Assembly (NCBI RefSeq): GCF_000231385.2
Contig: NC_018515.1
Span: 266,501 to 330,500, forward strand
Length of the DNA stretch: 64,000 nucleotides
Direction of reading: 5' to 3'
Source of the DNA: Desulfosporosinus meridiei DSM 13257
GTDB taxonomy: Bacteria; Bacillota; Desulfitobacteriia; Desulfitobacteriales; Desulfitobacteriaceae
Shown: in pieces, positions 42,278 through 52,000 of the stretch
Layout: every line of letters begins with the position of its first letter
Position numbering within the stretch: position 1 is the stretch's first letter
The notes under the pieces: generated by a model
Told to the model about the DNA's origin: nothing
Database searches by the model: none
The model's input: only the letters and a program-made list of their open reading frames with translations
Position numbers and translations under genes: made by a program

Positions 42278-43279
42278 CTACTTCTGATTTGTATTAGCCC
42301 TTTCTAAAATATACTGTAGCATTCGGCCGACCCGTTCACTCCAATCATTAGCTTGCGCGTAGGCCATTCTTTCTGCCTTATTGGAATCAACTTCTTTTAC
42401 TAAGTGTTTGAGGCGCAGTGAGAATAAATGAGGACTGCTCTCAAGATTAATTTTTGGAATTGTGAGAAGTTCAGGAAGAGGTGTACCTAGAACTCTTATT
42501 CCGGCTGCGTAATATTCATATAGTTTGATCGGGTTGCAACCCTTGGTCATTTCTGTTTGACGAAAGGGAATCAACCCAACATCAAAATGATGGAGATATG
42601 CTGGAAGCTGCTGATATGACTTTAATCCTAGGTAGTAGACGTTTTTTAATTTCAATGGAAATTTATTAAGCTGAAAGAGGGCTCCTAAAAAGACAAAGTT
42701 TATCTCCGGGTTTTCTTGAATTACTAATTTAAGCAAATCCCAATCCACCCATGGAGCAATAGCTCCACTATATCCGACAATGGGTTTTCCTGATGGAAGG
42801 TCGATAGGGCGGTGAGTAGGGGCGGGCGAAAAATGAACGTAGTCTACACCATTGGGGATTAAATAGACATGAGGATGTCGGTTAAGAAAATATTCGTAAA
42901 TACTATTGCTGCTACAAAAGATGAGATCTGCTCTTTCGAGTATTGAAGGATAATAGGGAGCCCAACTAGCGAACTCATCCTTAGGTTCATCCACAGCATC
43001 GTAAATAACTAGATCAGGGTCATAATTTTCAATTAAATTAATGTGAGATGGGACAGTCAGCCATAAGATGCGTGGTCTTGGGTGGGGAACAGACATTGCT
43101 GACGAACCTTGGCAGATGAGAAATGATGGAGACAACAGATTGTTTTTTGAAGTCGAAAAATTACCCAGGTCTTCATAAAGGACTGTTTGCCCAGAAGCCG
43201 AGAACCGTCCGAGTAGCTGTTGTGGGCGCTGAAACATCCAATTCCAAGGAATTGAAGGAGGGTAGATTATCGTTGGCAT
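42278..43279 (-). CDS. GT4-type glycosyltransferase
   Basis: A 333-residue GT-B glycosyltransferase. The N-terminus IIYPPSIPWNWMFQRPQQLLGRF is characteristic of a glycosyltransferase subgroup found in capsule and spore-glycan loci. The C-terminal half has IVGYSGAIAPWVDWDL near 165, and GLIPFRQTEMTKGCNPIKLYEY near 240 for the nucleotide-sugar site. ATG 43279 follows GAGGAGG. It is the first gene of the reverse-strand cluster. Donor sugar unknown. Confidence 0.82.
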   Translation of the reverse strand: MPTIIYPPSIPWNWMFQRPQQLLGRFSASGQTVLYEDLGNFSTSKNNLLSPSFLICQGSSAMSVPHPRPRILWLTVPSHINLIENYDPDLVIYDAVDEPKDEFASWAPYYPSILERADLIFCSSNSIYEYFLNRHPHVYLIPNGVDYVHFSPAPTHRPIDLPSGKPIVGYSGAIAPWVDWDLLKLVIQENPEINFVFLGALFQLNKFPLKLKNVYYLGLKSYQQLPAYLHHFDVGLIPFRQTEMTKGCNPIKLYEYYAAGIRVLGTPLPELLTIPKINLESSPHLFSLRLKHLVKEVDSNKAERMAYAQANDWSERVGRMLQYILERANTNQK

Positions 43280-43436
43280 TTGTAACCTCCTCATTAGCCG
43301 TTACCGAAAAATAATCGTACTTAGTATTATGATATGTCGAAGCGAGTTGAGGGGGAATGAACAGCAAGTACCTTTTCATGAATGGTGCATAGGATATTGT
43401 AAAAGGGTTGTCCGTAGTTGAGATGGAGGGTGGACA

Positions 43437-43673
43437 ATGGAAGAGGAAGTCCAGACAATTAAGAAGGATATTGCAGAGATCAAGGAGGCTGTTAAGGATG
43501 TCTCAACAGTCGTAAACGACATGCGTGTACTTCTGGCGGGTAACTATATTACAAAACAGGATTTTGAGGATTACAAAAAAGGAACGGAAAACAGCCGACG
43601 TTGGTGGTCGGGTTTTGTTATTGCTTTAGCGGGAGCATTTGCTACCGTTGTAAATGTTCTTTGGAGCCATTGA
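43437..43673 (+). CDS. XhlA-like small membrane protein
   Basis: A 78-residue protein with an N-terminal helix/coiled coil (EEEVQTIKKDIAEIKEAVKD), a charged middle, and one C-terminal helix (WWSGFVIALAGAFATVVNVL). This is the layout of haemolysin XhlA-type proteins that accompany holins and amidases. ATG follows GGAGGG. It stands alone between divergent glycosyltransferases, with no phage genes near, so its job is unclear. Confidence 0.65.
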   Translation: MEEEVQTIKKDIAEIKEAVKDVSTVVNDMRVLLAGNYITKQDFEDYKKGTENSRRWWSGFVIALAGAFATVVNVLWSH

Positions 43674-43710
43674 TTAATTATGAAAGAAAAAAGTAATAGC
43701 TAAGTATTTT

Positions 43711-43760
43711 AAAAGCAAACGAAGTCTGCCATTGTATCAATAGGTAGGCTTCGTTGCTTT
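43711..43760 (+). terminator. Terminator after the XhlA-like gene
   Basis: AAAGCAAACGAAGTCTGCC pairs with GGTAGGCTTCGTTGCTTT with small bulges; the tail is CATTTTTAG. Confidence 0.8.
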
Positions 43761-43966
43761 CATTTTTAGTTTGGGCAATGAGCTTTCAACTTTCAATAAT
43801 ACTATTTCAGGAGATTTTCTTACTAAGTGTAGATTGATTTGCTAATGCATGAAGTCTTATTAAACCTATTCAATAGGTATCTGATTCTAGCAAGTTAGAA
43901 GGCTTGTGCATAGAGTATTAATAGAAGTTAAACCATGAATATCACACTACAAAAGGGGGAGATTTT

Positions 43967-45088
43967 CTGAAAATCTTATCCTTAAGCAATGAATTTGAAG
44001 AAGAGAGCTTCGGCGGCGCAGGAACAGCTGTCACAGGTATGGTGCATATGCTTGATCGTATGGGTGTACAACAGACCGTTATAGTACCGCGCAGTAACTG
44101 GAATATACCTGTCTGGACAGCAATAGGACAACAAATTAAAGTACTATGGCTGCCGCGTAGCAGTCGATACTTTGGAAATCTTGGGATGATCAAGGCTGAT
44201 GTTGTATGTCAGGAATTTCCTCAGATCCGTCAGGGATGGGACATGATTCATAGCCACGCCATTAATTTTGCACCGTTGTCGTATACTCTATCTCAAGGAA
44301 ATATTCCAATTGTATATTCAGTTTACTCTTTCTTGCGCAAAGAATTGGGAGACTTACCAGACCTTGAATTACAAGCCCAATTTAAGATACAGGAAGAATT
44401 ACTAATGCGTTGTCAATGCATACACCTTATTAGCCAGAGTGAGAGACAATATTTAGCTGGTCACTTTCCGCAATATCTTTTTAAGACTCAAGTTTTACCC
44501 CTTGGTATTAGTATTCCTCTAGAACGTTGGCAACAAGGGATAAGGAATCAATTGTTATATGTGGGAAGGTTGTTAGATTATAAAGGAATTGAAGATCTGA
44601 TTAAGGCTGTATCAATTAGAGTTAGGAGTGGGCATCAAATTAATGTAAATATTGTAGGTAAAGGAACGGAGTTATATGAAGGTTATTTAAGGCATCTTGT
44701 CCAAGCCCAAAATTTGGGATCCTTCATTCATTTCCATGGTCGAATCTCAAGTTTGGAGGTCAGACAGAGAATGGCAAGTACTACTGCACTTGTTGTTCCT
44801 AGTCGGCGAGAAGCCTATGGACTAGTTGCTTTAGAAGGAATGGCGGTTGGAACACCGGTTATCTCCTCTAATGCTGGGGGGTTAGCAGAAGTTGTTCCAA
44901 ATTCGTGTGCATTGACTTTCGAACCCGGAAACATTTTAAAGTTATCAGAGGCTTTAGCAATCGTATTAGGTAATCCCTCTCTACAAAAATCACTCTCAAT
45001 TAAAGGATACCAAAATGCAGTTAAGTTCGAGTGGTCTCAGTTGGCATCGAAGTATTATACCCTTTTGAACACCATGTTAAAGGGATAG
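43967..45088 (+). CDS. GT4-family glycosyltransferase
   Basis: A 373-residue GT-B enzyme. Starting at CTG 43967 (six bases after AAAGGGGGAG) adds the conserved N-terminus KILSLSNEFEEESFGGAGTA, matching bacterial glycogen-synthase-like GT4 proteins; the first ATG at 44039 would cut into this fold. The donor site has LLYVGRLLDYKGIEDLIKAV near residue 195 and PSRREAYGLVALEGMAVGTP near 280. It heads the plus-strand glycan cluster, followed after about 200 bp by the nucleotide-sugar genes. Confidence 0.83.
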   Translation: MKILSLSNEFEEESFGGAGTAVTGMVHMLDRMGVQQTVIVPRSNWNIPVWTAIGQQIKVLWLPRSSRYFGNLGMIKADVVCQEFPQIRQGWDMIHSHAINFAPLSYTLSQGNIPIVYSVYSFLRKELGDLPDLELQAQFKIQEELLMRCQCIHLISQSERQYLAGHFPQYLFKTQVLPLGISIPLERWQQGIRNQLLYVGRLLDYKGIEDLIKAVSIRVRSGHQINVNIVGKGTELYEGYLRHLVQAQNLGSFIHFHGRISSLEVRQRMASTTALVVPSRREAYGLVALEGMAVGTPVISSNAGGLAEVVPNSCALTFEPGNILKLSEALAIVLGNPSLQKSLSIKGYQNAVKFEWSQLASKYYTLLNTMLKG

Positions 45089-45287
45089 TCCTTTTTAACA
45101 CGTTAATGTAAACTTCCATGAACCTGCCTGTTCAGAGGGTGGGATGAAAATGTAGTCCATTTTCGTAAGAAATTAGTTCGCCTTATTGAAGATTAAAAAG
45201 GATCGTCCTCCGAAACGGTAACTGCGGTGTCAGATAGACAAAAACTGACATAGGATATATCAGTTATGAACAGAAGGGATGAGCGTA

Positions 45288-46274
45288 ATGTGGGAGCATA
45301 AGCAGGTCTTGATTACTGGTGCAGGAGGATTCATCGGCAGTCACTTGACAGAGGCATTGGTAAAAGCAGGGGCCAAAGTTCGTGTCTTTATTCGATATAA
45401 TTCCAGGGATGGCCGCGGAAATCTAGAAGATTTGGAACCAGGGTTACTTGAACAAATTGAAATCATTGCCGGGGATTTACGTGATGCAGATGTAATCGAA
45501 CGATCTGTCAAAGGGTGTAACGCAGTATTTCATCTTGGGGCTTTGGTAGGGATTCCATATTCTTATAAAAATCCTCGAGAAGTCGTGGAAACCAATATTT
45601 TGGGAACATTTAATGTTTTGACAGCGGCCCGAGATCATGGGGTAGAGCAGATTGTACACACTTCGACAAGTGAGGTCTATGGATCGGCACTCTACGTCCC
45701 AATTGATGAGTCTCATCCACTTCAAGGGCAGTCGCCATATTCAGCAAGCAAAATTGGTGCGGATAAATTAGCAGAGAGTTTTTATGCTTCTTTTGATTTG
45801 CCCGTCGTGACTGTAAGACCGTTTAATTGTTATGGGCCGCGCCAATCTGCTCGGGCTGTGATTCCAACGCTGATCACTCAGGCTTTGGCCTGTAAGGAAA
45901 TACGTCTTGGTAATACGGAAACTTTGCGTGATTTTACCTTCGTAACAGATACTGCAGATGGTTTTATTAAAGCAGCATTGAGTAAAGAAGGCTTTGGAAA
46001 GGTTATAAACATTGGTTCAGGTAGAGAAATTTCGATTGGAGAATTGGCCAAAATTGTTTTAAAGACCGTTCAAAGCACTGCAGAAATTACAGTGGATGGG
46101 GCGAGAATCCGTCCAAGTCGCAGCGAAGTCAGCCGTCTTTTAGCAGATAATCGCTTAGCAAAAGAAACTATAGGGTGGGAACCCCAGGTTACGCTTGAAG
46201 AAGGTATCAAAAGAACAGTAGCCTGGATTGCCAGCCATATGAATCGTTTTCAGATCGGAAAATACCAGATTTAA
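45288..46274 (+). CDS. LegB-like NAD-dependent sugar-nucleotide 4,6-dehydratase/epimerase
   Basis: Extended SDR enzyme of 328 residues. It has the NAD-binding GAGGFIGSH near residue 11 and the catalytic Tyr/Lys in PYSASKIGADKLA near 150 with STSEVYG before it. The run VTVRPFNCYGPRQSARAVIP closely resembles LegB-type dehydratases of legionaminic acid synthesis, but plain UDP-glucose/GlcNAc epimerases are alternatives. ATG 45288 is preferred to 45279 because GAAGGG directly abuts the latter. It is the first of five closely spaced genes for activated-sugar synthesis and transfer. Confidence 0.8.
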   Translation: MWEHKQVLITGAGGFIGSHLTEALVKAGAKVRVFIRYNSRDGRGNLEDLEPGLLEQIEIIAGDLRDADVIERSVKGCNAVFHLGALVGIPYSYKNPREVVETNILGTFNVLTAARDHGVEQIVHTSTSEVYGSALYVPIDESHPLQGQSPYSASKIGADKLAESFYASFDLPVVTVRPFNCYGPRQSARAVIPTLITQALACKEIRLGNTETLRDFTFVTDTADGFIKAALSKEGFGKVINIGSGREISIGELAKIVLKTVQSTAEITVDGARIRPSRSEVSRLLADNRLAKETIGWEPQVTLEEGIKRTVAWIASHMNRFQIGKYQI

Positions 46275-46292
46275 AAGGTAAGGGGGGATATT

Positions 46293-46985
46293 ATGCAAAC
46301 TATTATTTTAGCCGGCGGCAGAGGAACCCGCCTGGATCCTTATACCCGAATTTTGCCTAAGCCGCTTATCCCCATTGGAGATAAACCTATAGCAGATATT
46401 CTGGTTCAACAACTAAAATCTTCTGGAGTCGATGAAATAATCATGTGCCTAGGATATCTTGCGGATTTTATTAAGCTTTATTTTCAGGATGGCAGTCATT
46501 TTGGCCTTGACATCCGTTATTCTGTTGAAACAGCACCACTCGGTACTGCTGGCCCACTAAAGCTTGTGGCAGATTTAGAGGATGATTTTTTAGTTGTCAA
46601 CGGCGATGAATTAACGACGCTGGACTTTGGCGCGCTTTATGGACACCATATTGCGATGCAAGCAGATATGACCGTTGCTGTGCATAAGAAGGCCGTTCAT
46701 TCAGCGTTCGGAGTCCTAGAAATTAAAGATGGACAGGTGACCGCTTATTCAGAAAAACCAACCACAAACTATTGGGCGAGTATGGGTATCTACGTCATTA
46801 ATAAGCGAGTTATTTCATTAATTCCTGAAAATGAACGATTTGACATGCCTGATCTAGTTAAAGCTCTACTTTCGAATCATGCTCAGGTTGTGAGTTATGA
46901 AAGCGAAGACCTTTGGTTTGATATTGGGACACCTGAAGATCTGGAAAAAGCTAAAGAGGTCTTTAAGGAGCTAAAACTGTCTTAA
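46293..46985 (+). CDS. Sugar-1-phosphate nucleotidyltransferase
   Basis: A 230-residue NTP-transferase with the nucleotide-binding signature IILAGGRGTRLDPYTRILPK at the N-terminus, VVNGDELTTLD near residue 100 (the metal-binding Asp) and DLWFDIGTPEDLEKA near 210. It lacks a left-handed helix domain. It activates a sugar phosphate with GTP, CTP or UTP; the nucleotide is not evident. The start is 18 bp after the LegB-like gene with GGGGGG upstream. Together they may form a nucleotide-sugar for the surface glycan. Confidence 0.82.
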   Translation: MQTIILAGGRGTRLDPYTRILPKPLIPIGDKPIADILVQQLKSSGVDEIIMCLGYLADFIKLYFQDGSHFGLDIRYSVETAPLGTAGPLKLVADLEDDFLVVNGDELTTLDFGALYGHHIAMQADMTVAVHKKAVHSAFGVLEIKDGQVTAYSEKPTTNYWASMGIYVINKRVISLIPENERFDMPDLVKALLSNHAQVVSYESEDLWFDIGTPEDLEKAKEVFKELKLS

Positions 46986-47060
46986 AAGCAAATGTATCAA
47001 TTTAAGTAAAATTTACTAATAAAGCTTCAAGTAACTACCCCGAAAGGTGTGAATAAAGGA

Positions 47061-47978
47061 ATGACAAAGGTATTGATCCTGGGAGGGTCGGGGATGTTAG
47101 GGCATACCTTGTTTCGCTATCTGTCTAAAGACCCCAGGTTCGATGTTTATACAACAGTTCGTTCTGCAAAAGTACTGTCCGATTGGTCGCCGGCGGATTG
47201 GATGAAAAAGGTATATGGAGAAGTTGATGTTTTTAATGGAGATAGCCTGACAAAACTTTTCTCAGATGTGTCTCCAGATATTGTAGTGAACTGTATCGGA
47301 GTGATTAAGCAGGTACCCAAGGCCCAAGATCCACTTGCTACTATATCGACTAATGCACTTTTGCCCCATACAATTGCTAAGCAGTGTAGTGCAGCCGATT
47401 CACGATTAATTCATATCAGTACAGATTGTGTCTTTTCTGGTGAAAAAGGAGGCTATTTGGAAAGTGATGTGGCTGATGCCATTGATCTATATGGTAGAAC
47501 AAAACTTCTTGGTGAGGTAGATTATCCTGATTGTGTCACGCTTCGTACGTCCATTATTGGGCATGAGCTAAAAGGATTCTATGGACTTGTTGAATGGTTT
47601 TTGGGGCAAAAAGAGAAAGTTTATGGCTTCAGAGAGGTCATTTATTCAGGTCTGCCAACTATTGAAATAGCACGAATTATTCGAGATTATGTGATCCCAG
47701 ATAAAGAAATGATTGGACTTTATCACGTTTCCGCAAATCCAATTTCCAAATTCGAATTATTAAAACTCATTAAAGCTCAGTATAACAAAGACGTGGAGAT
47801 CGAACCGAACAACAATGTTCGGATTAATCGATCTTTAGACTCAACGCGTTTCCGTTCTCTAACGGGCTATAATCCACCTTCGTGGAAAGACTTAGTACAC
47901 GAAATGTATTTGGATTATTTACAAGGCCCCTATCATTATGGCAAGGCCAAGGGGGATGAAAATGGAAATTTTAAATAA
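47061..47978 (+). CDS. RmlD-like SDR sugar-nucleotide reductase
   Basis: A 305-residue SDR with KVLILGGSGMLGHTLF at the N-terminus. STDCVFSGEKGGYLESD near residue 120 and the catalytic DLYGRTKLLGE near 145 match dTDP-4-dehydrorhamnose reductase-like enzymes. ATG 47061 gives the family N-terminus; GTG 47049 is an alternative. No RmlABC genes are nearby, so rhamnose is not implied. Pairing with the following CapE-like dehydratase suggests a 6-deoxy-hexosamine such as a FucNAc-type sugar (inference). Confidence 0.78.
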   Translation: MTKVLILGGSGMLGHTLFRYLSKDPRFDVYTTVRSAKVLSDWSPADWMKKVYGEVDVFNGDSLTKLFSDVSPDIVVNCIGVIKQVPKAQDPLATISTNALLPHTIAKQCSAADSRLIHISTDCVFSGEKGGYLESDVADAIDLYGRTKLLGEVDYPDCVTLRTSIIGHELKGFYGLVEWFLGQKEKVYGFREVIYSGLPTIEIARIIRDYVIPDKEMIGLYHVSANPISKFELLKLIKAQYNKDVEIEPNNNVRINRSLDSTRFRSLTGYNPPSWKDLVHEMYLDYLQGPYHYGKAKGDENGNFK

Positions 47979-49023
47979 TAAAGTAGTAGTAATTACTGGT
48001 GGTACAGGTTCGCTAGGTAAAGTATTAACTCGTAGACTCTTGAAAAAAGAGCTTGGTTCACCGAAGAAAATTATTATCTTTTCCCGTGATGAGGCAAAAC
48101 AGCACGCAATGAGAATTGAATATCAGAGTAAGCAAAACGTTACTGATGAAGTGATCTATGACAATTTTGCTCGCTTAATCGAATTTAGAATAGGCGATAT
48201 TCGTGATTATCATTCCGTTTGTTCAGTATTACGGGAAGCAGATATCGTCATTAACGCTGCTGCCCTTAAGCAGGTTCCTTCATGTGAATACTTTCCATTT
48301 GAAGCGGTGCTTACTAATATAGTTGGTGCAGAGAACATCATACGTGCTATTCGTGAAAACGATCTAAAAGTTGATACGGTGGTTGGTGTGTCCACTGACA
48401 AAGCCTGTAAGCCCGTGAACGCTATGGGAATTTCAAAGGCTTTGCAAGAGAGGATCTTTATAGCAGCAAATGTGACGCTCCCTAAGACAAGATTTATATG
48501 TGTCCGCTATGGCAATGTTTTAGCTTCTAGAGGTTCTGTGATTCCCTTATTTCATGAACAAATAAAGCGTGGCGGGCCAGTTACGATCACGACAAAGGAA
48601 ATGACAAGATTTTTGTTGCCTTTAGAAAGTGCAGTGGACACTATTTTTGCAGTTTTAAAAGACGCTAGGCCGGGAGAAATATTTATTCCAAAAATTCCGG
48701 CGGCTCTAATTGAGGATGTAGCAAAAGCCTTAATGGGTGAACAAACAATCGCAGTAAAATATACGGGAATTCGGCCGGGAGAAAAAGTTCATGAGATAAT
48801 GATTTCCGAAGAAGAGGCATGGCGAACTTACGATCGAGGCGAGTACTATGCAATTAAGCCAATGTTGCCAGAGTTGCTAAAAGAAGATCTGAATTTGCAG
48901 GTGTTATCTAAAGAGTATAGTTCGGGTGATTCTCTAATGACCTTTGAAGATACTTTAGCTTTATTACGCAAGCATAATCTGATGATAGGTCAAGAAAATA
49001 GAGCAGGGGAATTCTTGAGATGA
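47962..49023 (+). CDS. CapE/WbjB-like UDP-GlcNAc 4,6-dehydratase (5-epimerising)
   Basis: An SDR of 353 residues from ATG 47962. It has the cofactor motif ITGGTGSLGKVLTRRLL, AAALKQVPSCEYFPFEAV near residue 95, VGVSTDKACKPVNAMGISKA with the catalytic Ser-Lys region near 140, and RPGEKVHEIMISEEE near 270. These are typical of CapE/FlaA1-type soluble UDP-GlcNAc 4,6-dehydratases. It overlaps the previous gene by 17 bp. ATG 47956 is possible but abuts the GGGGG. Its stop overlaps the start of the giant glycosyltransferase (ATGA). Confidence 0.85.
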   Translation: MEILNNKVVVITGGTGSLGKVLTRRLLKKELGSPKKIIIFSRDEAKQHAMRIEYQSKQNVTDEVIYDNFARLIEFRIGDIRDYHSVCSVLREADIVINAAALKQVPSCEYFPFEAVLTNIVGAENIIRAIRENDLKVDTVVGVSTDKACKPVNAMGISKALQERIFIAANVTLPKTRFICVRYGNVLASRGSVIPLFHEQIKRGGPVTITTKEMTRFLLPLESAVDTIFAVLKDARPGEIFIPKIPAALIEDVAKALMGEQTIAVKYTGIRPGEKVHEIMISEEEAWRTYDRGEYYAIKPMLPELLKEDLNLQVLSKEYSSGDSLMTFEDTLALLRKHNLMIGQENRAGEFLR

Positions 49024-52000
49024 AGAAAAAATATAGGATTGCGTGCATTTGTCAAATCTATAATGAACTTTGTAAAAACAACCTGGAACGGTTTGTTAAG
49101 TATGTTTTACCTGCAGTAGATGATCTTGTCGTCTATGATGACGGTAGTACAGATGGCAGCTATGAGTATATGCTTAAACAAACACCATATGTCCTTAGAG
49201 GAACGAAAAATGACTTTGTCAATGAACGGAGTCATAAGCAGCTTCTGCTGCAAGAGGCTCTAAAGCTCAATCCGGATTTTATCTTATGGTTAGATGCTGA
49301 CGAGGTGTTAACTGCTAATGCTGCCGAAAAGCTTCAAGAATTGTGTGCTCAATGTGAGGGCAACAATTATGATGCCGTGATTATGCATGAAATTAACCTT
49401 TGGCGAAGCGGTACTTGGCAGCGGCTGGACAGTTTATATGACAAGGGCTGGTTTTGCCGTTTGTGGCGGGTTGTGCCAGGGATTTGTTTTCATGATACAA
49501 AGCCCGGACTTCATCAGCCACTTTTTCCTTCCACGATTCGAAACGTAATGTGGACACTTGATGTTCAGGTATTACACTTTGGCTTTTCTTCGAAGCAACG
49601 TTTGGCCCATAAATATCTAGTATACAGGTCTCACGGACAGCGCGGTTATGATATGCTGGATCGTTTAATCAGCGAAGAAAAGCTCGTTGTATCGAAAGTT
49701 CCTCCGGATTTTTTTCCCGAAGGTCTTTGGTCTGATGATGACGAACCGATACCACTGACCTTTGCAGAGTCCTTGGCGTATGTTGAAGAATATAAGGAAG
49801 AAGTGTTCAAGCCTAGATTCTCCATTGTTTGTTTAGTTTATAAAAGTGTGGAATGGTTGAAGTTTGTCTATGAGCAGGTCTATAGATATACGGATATGAC
49901 AGATAAAGAGTTTTTCTTTGTTGCTAATGATGCGACACCTGCAGTCCTTAATTATTTAAGAGATAACTATATTCCGCATTATGCTTTCACAAACACTCCT
50001 GAACAACAGCAGGAATGGTATGTCAATAATGTTTATCGTGCTTACAATTTTGCCGCAAGCAAAGCTCAAGGGGACTTTGTCCTATTCATTAATTCAGATA
50101 TGGCTTTTACACCAGGATGGTTTGATAATCTATGGAAAGCTTATAATGGAGAAAACTGTGTTGCTTCCCGCTTAGTAGAGTCGGGAAAACTGCGCAGTGG
50201 TCAATATGGCGTGGAAAAAGATTTTGGTCGGGATTATTCTACGTATCGAGAGATAGAATTTCAACAGTATGCCCGTGAAATCTCGGAGCCCCAATTGGTA
50301 GATGGCGGACTCTTTATGCCACTCTTAATACGTAAGGAGCACTTTGAACATGTTGGAGGGTATCCAGAGGGGCAGGTTCTATTAGGGAGTGATTTTAACC
50401 ATCCGGTTATTGCAAAGAGGGGCGAGGCTTGTATATCTGGGGATACTGTCTTAATTCTCAAGCTTAAAACCATAGGGATAAAGCATCAGACAGCCTTCGA
50501 TAGTCTGGCTTATCACTTTCAGTGGGGAGAACTAGATAGTCCAGAAACTTTGAGATATGACCAAAATGACATTAAGGTCGCAATTTGCTGCGATTCTATA
50601 GCAGGGTCAATAGGGGAGAGATTATTTTGGAATTCTTTGGAGGAATCCTTGCCTGCTTCAGTAAGTATAGGAAGGGATACTGTAGGAGATTTAGGAGATT
50701 ATGCTGCCAATGCTCGAAAATACATTCAGCATAATTATCCGGGAGTAGAAGTAATTCTGCAAAACGCAACATTCATAAACATCGTTGATCAATCTCGTTA
50801 CACGATAGCAGTTTTGCAGGACAATTTAAGATCCATGGGCATTTCTAATGCCCAGCAAGAGGAGAATTTGCGACAGGCAGATAAACTGGTCACCAATTCG
50901 TGCCAAACCGCTCTGGCATACCCGGAGTTTGATTTTGAAATTATTTCTGGCGGCTTGGGTCTAAAGCTTTTCAAGAAGATGAACAAGGAGGAGGTGCGTC
51001 AAGAGTTTTGCTTTGGTTCGGAAAGAATAGGAATCTACATTGGGGACTTTAACGAAGTACACGGCTGGGGCAAAGTTCGGGCCTGTATTGCAGCTCATCC
51101 GGAAATAACTTGGATTATAGTTACAAAGAATATTGAACCATTTATCGCGGATAACGTAAGGATTTTTTATCAAGTGCCTCGGAATCTGTTGGTTAAACTT
51201 CTTAACTGTGCGGACTTCCTTGTCAATGGTTCACCATTAGAGCTTCAGAGTCAGGGAGCTATCGAAGCTTGTTTATGCGATGTGCCAGTGATTATGAGAA
51301 AGATTGGATTTTTTAAAGATTTAAGTCCTAAAGAACGGGATCAGTGTGGAATCTTTGGTGAAGATATTGAGGGGGCTATTCAAGGATTATCCAAACGATC
51401 TTTTACTCCTAGGAATGTTCTGTTAGAAAAGACCATGTGTACACCGGATTCTACGCAGAAATGGGAAAGCTTAATAGAGACTGTCTTTAAAGACCTAATG
51501 ATAGAAAAGTCTAACATCGAGCCAGATGTAAAGCGGCCTAAGGTATCTATAGTAATTACAACCTATCAGAGAACACATCTATTAAGATGGGGACTTTACT
51601 CTTTATCTCTTCAGACAATGCCCTATGAGTTTGAAACAATCGTAGTCAATGACGGAATACAAGATCAAACAGAAGAGATTTGCAAAGAATTTAAAGAGAA
51701 GCTGCATTTGAAATATATTTTTACTGGACAAAGAAATCTTCAAGGAGAACCCATTTGGAGAGTGCCTGGTTTTGCAATTAATATTGGTGTGAAGCAAGCC
51801 TCTGGAGATATTTTGGTAATGTGTTGCGCCGAAATGCTCCATGTAAACCAGACTATAGAAAAGATTACAATGCCTATCTTAGGTAACCCAAAGCTACTGG
51901 GTATTCCGGTTGGTAAAGACGACAGAACAGGTGCACTTTTAGAGTCAATCGAGAAGAATAACGGCAGTTTTGAACAAGAGACCTTCAATAATTGCATAGA

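Noticed and set aside
35327-43673. Prophage suggested by holin-like and XhlA-like proteins and the amidase
   Set aside because: No capsid, terminase, portal, integrase or att sites. The small genes are scattered among glycosyltransferases.
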